Of a stretch of 64,000 nucleotides of DNA, positions 58,124 through 64,000 are shown in pieces. Source of the stretch: Pleurotus djamor (Eukaryota > Basidiomycota > Agaricomycetes > Agaricales > Pleurotaceae); assembly GCA_029747585.1 (NCBI GenBank), contig JAPEVF010000067.1, positions 62,001 through 126,000 on the forward strand, given 5' to 3'. The position numbers were made by a program, and so were the translations under genes. Below the pieces are notes generated by a model that saw nothing but the letters and a program-made list of their open reading frames with translations, ran no database searches and was not told where the DNA came from. How positions within the stretch are numbered: position 1 is the stretch's first letter; every line of letters begins with the position of its first letter.

Positions 58124-58458
58124 TGAGTTAGATGTACGTGCCTTCGAAACGGCGCATAGTCCAAGGGTCTATATACCAACGTAATTCGATGCTTTGCTAG
58201 CAGTCTCACGATGGCTCCATTGGCGACAGCAGGAGTTGAAGATGCTCGAAAGACATCGAGCGGGCCGTGGAATGGCTTCGGATGGGCCGGACGAACTTCT
58301 TCCCTCATGTACCATACATCAGCTGGACATGGGTCAGACATAGTCTGTCTGCCTAAATATATTTCTCAAGTATCACAAACGGTTGTTGAACGAAACAAGC
58401 AATATTAAACTGGAACAAATCAACGAAAAGAAAAGAAAGGAACTTCCAATCACTGACG
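58124..58458. other. Intergenic, about 335 bp
   Basis: Promoter side of the GH28 gene and 3' flank of the antiporter gene, both minus strand. No element recognised. Confidence 0.4.
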
Positions 58459-59850
58459 TCATTTCCCAAGAGACCTTTTATCTTTCCAACGAAGGAACAC
58501 CCCGACGCAAACAGCTCCTCCGATGGTACACAACAGGATTGCCCAGATAACGACAGCATAGGCTTCCTGCGTCTCCCCCGATCGCGTCAGGATAGGCTGA
58601 CCAAGCTGAGCGATGATGAGAGCGATTTCGCCACGAGCCACCATAGCCAGGCCCAAAATTGCAGCGGCCTCGGGACGGGAGAATGTCGCAGACATGCCAC
58701 GAGGGATTTGGCGTTGAGATGAGCGGGGCACGGGCCAAAGGAAAATGGTAACGCCCACAACCACTTTGGAGAAGAACATGACAAGTGAATAGACGATGCC
58801 GCGCCAAATGACAGCGCTTGAGCCGTCTGCAACACCGAGAGCTCGGATTGGAAGCGAGGTGCCAATGGAAGCAAAGAAAATCGGGGAGAGGAAGTGGTGA
58901 AGTGTCGTTGCGATGTAATCGGAGAATACCTTCAAGAGAAAACTCTCATCTTCAGCGAGTTGAATAGCAGGTACTTCACCACGAGGCTTGAGGTTGTCAT
59001 CAACGGGCTTTTCGACTTCTGGGCAACTTGTGATGCCCTTTTCAAGTAGGTTGAAAAAAACTCCGGCAAGATACGCTCCGAGGAGGTCACTCGTCCCGGC
59101 ATAATGGGCGGCGGCAACGATACCAGAAAGGACGGCGACAATGGCGAAAAGAAGTGACTGCTTCTGGTATGATACTGGGATCAATTTATAGGCGTGAGGG
59201 AGGCCGGCCCAGTTGAGGAGGTGGGATGCAAGCGGTACGACCAGGACGAACGCAAAAGAAACCAAAATTGGTTGGACGATACTTCTCCATGTGATAGTGC
59301 CCGTGTTCGAGAGGTCCTTGATTATCGCCGCGATGACCAGCCCAACGACATCATCTAGCAGTGCAGCGCTCATCAAGACAGATCCCGCACGGCTCTGTCG
59401 ATATTCGGGCTTGAGGAGTGCTAACGTCGTTCCGAGGGACGTAGCGCTGAGCGCCGCACCAGCGGCGAACGACTGCAGCGCTGTGTACCCATAACCAACA
59501 CACAGCAGCAGCATAGAGAAACCTATGGGAGCTAGGATTCCCGTGGCTGCTGCAACGGACGACAAAAAGATGTTATCCACCAACAACTGCGTATTCGTAG
59601 TCAAGCCAGCTTCAAACACAAGGATGATGAGGCCGATATAGCCAAGCGTAATGATTGAATCGATGAACGCTTGAGGAAGTATATTCCCGACTTGAGGGCC
59701 ATATATTCCACCGATGATGAGGGATCCAATGAGTCCTGCATGTATCATCCGCTCGAACAATGCATCGGCGATTCGTACAAGGAAGAGGAAAGATGAGAGA
59801 GAAAGGAGAGTTGTCGATGAGGGGGCTTCGTATACTGTTGTGGATTCCAT
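58459..59850 (-). CDS. Cation/proton antiporter, CPA2 (KefB-like) family
   Basis: Intronless 463-residue membrane protein, MESTTVYEAPSSTTLLSLSS to RSLGK. About 12 TM helices. The signature ion-binding Asp pair is in VLMSAALLDDVVGLVIAAII, preceded by SATSLGTTLALLKPEYRQSR. Conserved helix text includes GYIGLIILVFEAGLTTNTQL, GTSDLLGAYLAGVFFNLLEK, FLSPIFFASIGTSLPI and LGLAMVARGEIALIIAQLGQ. Probably a Na+/H+ or K+/H+ exchanger of plasma membrane or endomembranes. It lacks the long C-terminal regulatory region of yeast Kha1-type proteins. The lack of introns contrasts with its neighbours and could mean ancient transfer or intron loss (inference). Confidence 0.9.
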   Translation of the reverse strand: MESTTVYEAPSSTTLLSLSSFLFLVRIADALFERMIHAGLIGSLIIGGIYGPQVGNILPQAFIDSIITLGYIGLIILVFEAGLTTNTQLLVDNIFLSSVAAATGILAPIGFSMLLLCVGYGYTALQSFAAGAALSATSLGTTLALLKPEYRQSRAGSVLMSAALLDDVVGLVIAAIIKDLSNTGTITWRSIVQPILVSFAFVLVVPLASHLLNWAGLPHAYKLIPVSYQKQSLLFAIVAVLSGIVAAAHYAGTSDLLGAYLAGVFFNLLEKGITSCPEVEKPVDDNLKPRGEVPAIQLAEDESFLLKVFSDYIATTLHHFLSPIFFASIGTSLPIRALGVADGSSAVIWRGIVYSLVMFFSKVVVGVTIFLWPVPRSSQRQIPRGMSATFSRPEAAAILGLAMVARGEIALIIAQLGQPILTRSGETQEAYAVVIWAILLCTIGGAVCVGVFLRWKDKRSLGK

Positions 59851-60090
59851 GTTTCAAGAGACAACTCCATCAAAATTTGTGGAAATACGTGGGGAGAAGA
59901 GCTGATTTGCCGGCGGTGGTGGTTAACTGGTGGTGGTAGTCACTGAGAAGGTTTGGGAATAGGCGCCAGTTGGGCGTGCCAAGCTATAAAATACACATAG
60001 GAGTACAAGACAGGGGCGCCCAAGTTCGCCGTCCGGCAATGGGCGGATATACAATGCGTCATCCTCTCGCAATAGAGGTTGTACTTCAGC

Positions 60091-61017
60091 CTAGCCAAAG
60101 ATACGACCCCAGAAGCTTTGCCTGGCCCCAAGGGAATTTTCCTCTTTGTCAATGAAGCCAATGACAATCGACCCATAGCTGGTGCTCAGCTTGAGCTCGT
60201 CCCACTCCTCTTGTTGATCTTCGTGGTACTGAGAGAAGTCCCCAACGAAGCACTTCGTCGCGTTTCCATCTGAGAACACTGTAGCGTTCGCCTTGACTTC
60301 GCTTGAGAGGAGGATCGTTCCCATTGCGGTAGAAGCGGATATATGACCAACGAAGGATCGAGGTATGCGTATACGCATTGATCCGGCGGACGTATACGCA
60401 TTCAAGAGGAAGCGAGGCCGACGAGGATCTTCAACCTTGTGGGGGAGGGAATCAGCTACTGCTTCGGCAAGGAAGACAAAAATATATAGGACATACGATT
60501 TTCGCTTGTATGGATCCTAGGGCCGTCTCGAGGGTAACCTTTGCTCTGCATTTCCGTTGACTTTCTGGTTCATTGCTACTGATGAATCGCAAGGTAGCGT
60601 CCACACCTCCGAGACTAGTCCAAATATTTAAATTATCTCGCTGGGACTCCGGGAGGCCGGAAACGGTGTCTGGGAGGAGCGAATTCGGGATATGAAGGGT
60701 CGGATCCACTGTAAAGGATTTCTTGATGCCCCCCATATTATGACTTATATACATCCAGTTACATGGACGGGGTAGATTCGAGTCATTCGACACGTCCTCC
60801 ACGGCGTTAGTCGAAGATCCAGTGGCTGCGTCCGAATAAGGAGGCGGTGGATTTGTGACCTGAATAAAAGTAATGAATATTATATAGTCAGGATCTAAAT
60901 AGTACTGACATAACGAAGCACATAACTACTCACATTGGTTTGAGAGGTCATATCGGTTAGTGGAAGGTCTGGTGTGTTCAAGTTTGAAACTGAGGGTTTA
61001 GAGTCGGCAATAATCAT
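60091..61017 (-). CDS. DUF7330-like basidiomycete protein
   Basis: Start at 61017, MIIADSKPSVSNLNTPDLPL. An intron of about 75 bp follows TSQTN and leads into TNPPPPYSDAATGSSTNAV. The DUF7330 region has NWMYISHNMGGIKKSFTVDP, NLNIWTSLGGVDATLRFI, KVTLETALGSIQAKI. After a second short intron (about 60450-60410) come MRIRIPRSFVGHISASTAMG, TKCFVGDFSQYHEDQQEEWD and LKLSTSYGSIVIGFID, ending GRIFG. The repeated G-x-I beta-strand pattern is the basis for the call. Function is unknown; such proteins are numerous in Agaricomycetes. No signal peptide or TM segment. Confidence 0.7.
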
Positions 61018-61464
61018 CGTGATGATGCGGCTGAAGGCAGGACTTCTTATACTTTGATAGTGAGCAGGCCTCGAGTCGCGAATTCTTCGAGTTCTGCGGT
61101 TGCGCAGCAATTCAAGTTGAACGCAGCTTGTGAGGTTTACCGCAGCAACTGACGCCGAATTCTGGAATTGGTCTCGAATTGATGGTCAAAATCACATGAT
61201 ACTTCTCCATCTAGGAAGTAAATCGAACTCTGCCACATTGTAGCAGTGTAAGCGAAAAGCATAGAACAACTGGAAAGATAAAATCGCATAGTCGTAAGCA
61301 TATGTCATAGAATTTGACCATGGGCATGGAGAAGCATGTAAGAAACCAAATTGAACGGCAAACTCTGTTAAAGAGAGAGAAAGAAGGGGGATAATGATAT
61401 CGATAATTTACAACCGAGGAACCACCCCCACCGAGGACATTTGGTGACGTGAAGCGCAAGGCGT
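61018..61464. other. Intergenic, about 450 bp
   Basis: Promoter side of the DUF7330-like gene and 3' flank of the coiled-coil gene. No recognisable element. Confidence 0.4.
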
Positions 61465-62886
61465 TCAGCAGTTGTTCAACATCTTAGTGAGAGTACGGGC
61501 AACTTCCCCAGCGGTTTCCAGAGTGAGGTCCAAGTACTCGGGTCCAATGATAGGAAGAACCCTGTTGTTGAAGCGATCGGGGTGCCAGCGAATGACCTCA
61601 GCCTTGAGCACAGCGCGACGCGATTTCCCCTCAGACTCTGGGCGGTCGAGGTGGAATAGGAAGTTCTCGAGGACGGAAATGGAGATGTCCTGAGGACCGG
61701 CGACTTTCAAAAGGGAGGGCCATGGCATGTCGTCGAAAGTCAGGAGGCGATCCTTGAATCCCTGGGACAGGGCAGCCCACTTGCGATCGTAAAGGAAGAA
61801 CTTGGATGAGATGGCGTTGGGGTTTTCGTGGGCTTCACGGAGGCGCCTTTCGTCGTCCGTCTCGACCTTTGCTTGAGTCTCTTTCTCCAAGTGCGCACGT
61901 CGCTCCTCTTCTTCCTCCCTCTGAGCATCCTCCTCAAGCTCCATCTCGAGTTGAATCCGAAGCTGTTCCGCCCACTCCGCTGTCGCAAGATGAGCACGCT
62001 GCTCCTCTAACATCGCTGCTTGCACTTCCTCAGCTTCACGACGAAGGCGCTCCTCCTCAATCTGCTTCCTCTCGAACTCTCTAGCTTCTCGCCGGCGACG
62101 CTTTTCCGCCCTCAGCTGCGCTCGCTGCAGCTTGCGCTCCTGCCTTTCCTTTTCCTTCTGAATAGCTTCGGCTTTTCGAGCTCGTTGGGCAGCAAGAAGA
62201 CGAGGGCCAAACTGCTCGTCCTCAGCACGCTGGAGGAGCGCACGATGTTCGGTAAGACCTTTGCGCCAGGAAGCTTCTTCCATAAGTGCGGCCATTTGCG
62301 TTTCGAAGATAGCTTCCGTGTCAACTGTGTCCAGAACCATGGGGACATCTCCATCCTCATCCGAAGATGCTGCGACACGAGTCACTGGACGCTCTGAGTG
62401 ATGAGGTGTGGACTCAAAGTCGCCGGGAAAATACATCGTATTGAGGGAGGTTCCGCTGCGGCGCAAAGGGACTTTCGAAGGAGCGGCCTGGGTGCTCGTG
62501 GACGCCGCTTGGGGTGGGGGATCATTGACCTCCGAGAACGAGGCCATAGTGGCAACAGGTCGAAGACCACCTGGCATGCAACCGGGGCCTGTTAATTTGT
62601 GCACACTTTCAACGCGTTTGAGCACATTCTTCTTGACGCTAGCAGTGGCAGCGGCAGCTCGGAGGGAACGTTCACGTTGGAGGTTTCGGCGAGGCGGGGG
62701 AGGAAACCTCCTGCCCGTTTCCAAAGCGGCTCTTACGGCTTCGGTCCACTCAGGTGAGGCGGAATAACGACGCCCGACTGGCTGGCGTGGTTGAGGAAGA
62801 GGCTGGGACCTGGGTGTGGCGACGGTCCTAGTTCCCGGTGTGACGGCGCTGAGGAGGCCACGGGGCGCAAAAAATCCGAATCGCAT
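61465..62886 (-). CDS. NFKBIL1-like coiled-coil protein
   Basis: Single-exon 473-residue protein from MRFGFFAPRGLLSAVTPGTR to TKMLNNC. The N-terminus is basic and Pro/Arg-rich and could be a mitochondrial or nuclear targeting region. The middle (about residues 215-355) is an uninterrupted Glu/Arg/Lys-rich coiled coil (KEKERQERKLQRAQLRAEKR). The C-terminal domain has LLTFDDMPWPSLLKV, then VLKAEVIRWHPDRFNNRV and GEVARTLTKML. This matches the conserved C-terminal block of NF-kappa-B-inhibitor-like 1 homologues in fungi, proteins linked to mRNA processing. The HPD-like WHPDRF resembles, but is not, a J-domain. Confidence 0.65.
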   Translation of the reverse strand: MRFGFFAPRGLLSAVTPGTRTVATPRSQPLPQPRQPVGRRYSASPEWTEAVRAALETGRRFPPPPRRNLQRERSLRAAAATASVKKNVLKRVESVHKLTGPGCMPGGLRPVATMASFSEVNDPPPQAASTSTQAAPSKVPLRRSGTSLNTMYFPGDFESTPHHSERPVTRVAASSDEDGDVPMVLDTVDTEAIFETQMAALMEEASWRKGLTEHRALLQRAEDEQFGPRLLAAQRARKAEAIQKEKERQERKLQRAQLRAEKRRRREAREFERKQIEEERLRREAEEVQAAMLEEQRAHLATAEWAEQLRIQLEMELEEDAQREEEEERRAHLEKETQAKVETDDERRLREAHENPNAISSKFFLYDRKWAALSQGFKDRLLTFDDMPWPSLLKVAGPQDISISVLENFLFHLDRPESEGKSRRAVLKAEVIRWHPDRFNNRVLPIIGPEYLDLTLETAGEVARTLTKMLNNC

Positions 62887-63693
62887 GGCAATGGGTGGCA
62901 GCAGTGCGTGAACTTGATTGTGTTGAGGGACAGAAAGACCAAAAGTGAGCGTGTTGTAGTTTTGTTTTGGTGGTTTGAGGTGATAGAGAAACTTGAGGAG
63001 GAATTTGACTTACGATGATGTAGTGGGGAAGAAACACTTGCGAGGAATATGCGACCTAGGCCCATGCCCTTTTAACTGGTCCGGGCAAGGGTCCGAGCGC
63101 ATATGTAGGCTCACATTGTTCGCCCAGTAAGTCAATTCGACGAACAGTGGGTTTAGCGACAATTCCGCACAATCAAGATCCACTTTGACCCTGAAATCAA
63201 TTCAGAACCTCGGTGGCCATTTTCAGGTCGAGTGGCACACGCACCGGAAAATCCCCTGTGGCCACTGACGTTGCTTTATTCCTCGCCCACAGTCATCAAC
63301 ACGGAGGAGCTCAACGACGTACCTTATTAATTGCCATTTATAGTAGACCGAGTCGAAAGAACAATGGTCGCCAGGTGAATTTACTCCGACTGCAAGTGGC
63401 GGAACTCTGTATGGTTGGGAGCCTGTTTATACAAATGATACACTGTTTACTAGCCTGCTGTGGAAAATGCCAGATGTAATCAATATGTCCATGACTTGTG
63501 CGTGGTGAAAAAAGTGGGGAAGCGAACGAACGAAAATCGGATATGATGGGAGCAAACCCTCTAACACGTGCAATGTAAAAATACATAACCAACCATCCTC
63601 GCAAACCAACAGTAGCGACGCGCAGGGTCTTCTCGTGTGACGACCTGCGTCTGGTCATAGCACAGGGAATAGTCGCTAATGCGGGGTCAAGCT
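62887..63693. other. Intergenic, about 800 bp
   Basis: Upstream of the NFKBIL1-like gene and downstream of the gene that enters from the right edge. Short frames here are not supported. Confidence 0.45.
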
Positions 63694-64000
63694 TCAAGCA
63701 TATGACGTCCTCGCCAGGGGACTAGTAGGAATGGAAGACTTTATCGCCGTAATAGTGGCCCCACCATTTGTCTTGCCAACTGGAATTGCGGGGGGCTTCC
63801 GACGTTTAGGAGGTCCGGGGGGAGGTGGTGCGGAACGGCGCTGTTTAACCGTCGTCCCTGGAACACTAGCACTGCTTTCCGAGCCACTGTCGCTGGCATT
63901 GCTCCCGTTGGTATGATGAGTATGGTGACGATGAGAGACGGGTGAAACAGGGAGGCTCGAAGCCGCGATAGGACTAGGCGGTGATGGTTCATCCAAAATG
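63694..64000 (-). CDS. C-terminal part of a Pro/Ser-rich protein, 5' end outside window
   Basis: The frame is open to the window edge and ends PTSPLARTSYA at 63694. It is low in complexity: SHRHHTHHTNGSNAS, SGSESSAS, and a basic proline cluster (SAPPPPGPPKRRKPPAIP) that looks like an SH3-binding region. An ATG at 63996 is possible as a start but more likely internal. No family can be named from this part. Confidence 0.5.
   Translation of the reverse strand, partial: ILDEPSPPSPIAASSLPVSPVSHRHHTHHTNGSNASDSGSESSASVPGTTVKQRRSAPPPPGPPKRRKPPAIPVGKTNGGATITAIKSSIPTSPLARTSYA

Noticed and set aside
61465..61700. J-domain in the NFKBIL1-like protein because of WHPDRF
   Set aside because: The HPD-like triplet lies at the far C-terminus without the surrounding helices of a J-domain; the block fits NFKBIL1-type C-termini better.
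61806..62397. Leu/Ser-rich plus-strand frames
   Set aside because: They are antisense to the coiled-coil region of the NFKBIL1-like gene, where Glu/Lys codons mirror as Leu/Ser/Phe.

Overview
This window comes from a filamentous basidiomycete, most likely a mushroom-forming Agaricomycete. Genes are rich in short (about 45-70 bp) GT-AG introns. The families are typical of that group: FunK1 kinases, expanded F-box/LRR proteins, DUF6589 proteins, a myosin-motor chitin synthase with a DEK_C tail, NoxA, DUF7330 and DUF4139 proteins. I saw no rRNA, tRNA or CRISPR array. Bases 1 to about 3600 are N-rich. Several isolated Ns elsewhere behave like spurious extra characters, because dropping them restores reading frames.

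Layout. 0-4 kb: partial MFS permease and an enoyl-CoA hydratase/isomerase, both minus strand, then about 1.9 kb with no recognisable gene. 5.8-26.7 kb is the accessory region: two FunK1 kinase genes in inverted orientation enclose a tandem array of three related F-box genes, a large F-box/LRR gene fused to a PWWP and TFIIS-N-like module, and a 7,207-bp mobile element. 27-42.6 kb is housekeeping or secretory: cis-prenyltransferase, J-domain protein, a 2-oxoglutarate/Fe(II) dioxygenase, a large Ser/Thr-rich secreted protein and a class V-type chitin synthase. 42.6-45.5 kb is gene-poor. 45.5-64 kb: tandem DUF4139 pair, cystathionine gamma-synthase, NoxA, GH28 glycosidase, CPA2 cation/proton antiporter, DUF7330 protein, an NFKBIL1-like coiled-coil protein and a gene running off the right edge.

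The main discovery candidate is the element at 10567-17773. It has perfect 160-bp terminal inverted repeats beginning CAGGCTCC and a perfect 9-bp target duplication (CATGGAGGA). Inside are two convergent genes: a DUF6589-family protein, which I propose as the transposase, and a RecQ-like DEAH-box helicase with a Cys-rich C-terminal extension and zinc knuckle. Both genes are damaged. The DUF6589 frame has two in-frame TGA codons. The helicase has one TGA beside its DEAH box and is split by an 883-bp nested insertion with its own 5-bp target duplication. Ends this fresh around such a decayed interior suggest mobilisation in trans or very recent movement. The element separates F-box gene 1 from F-box gene 2 and leaves only about 190 bp upstream of the latter.
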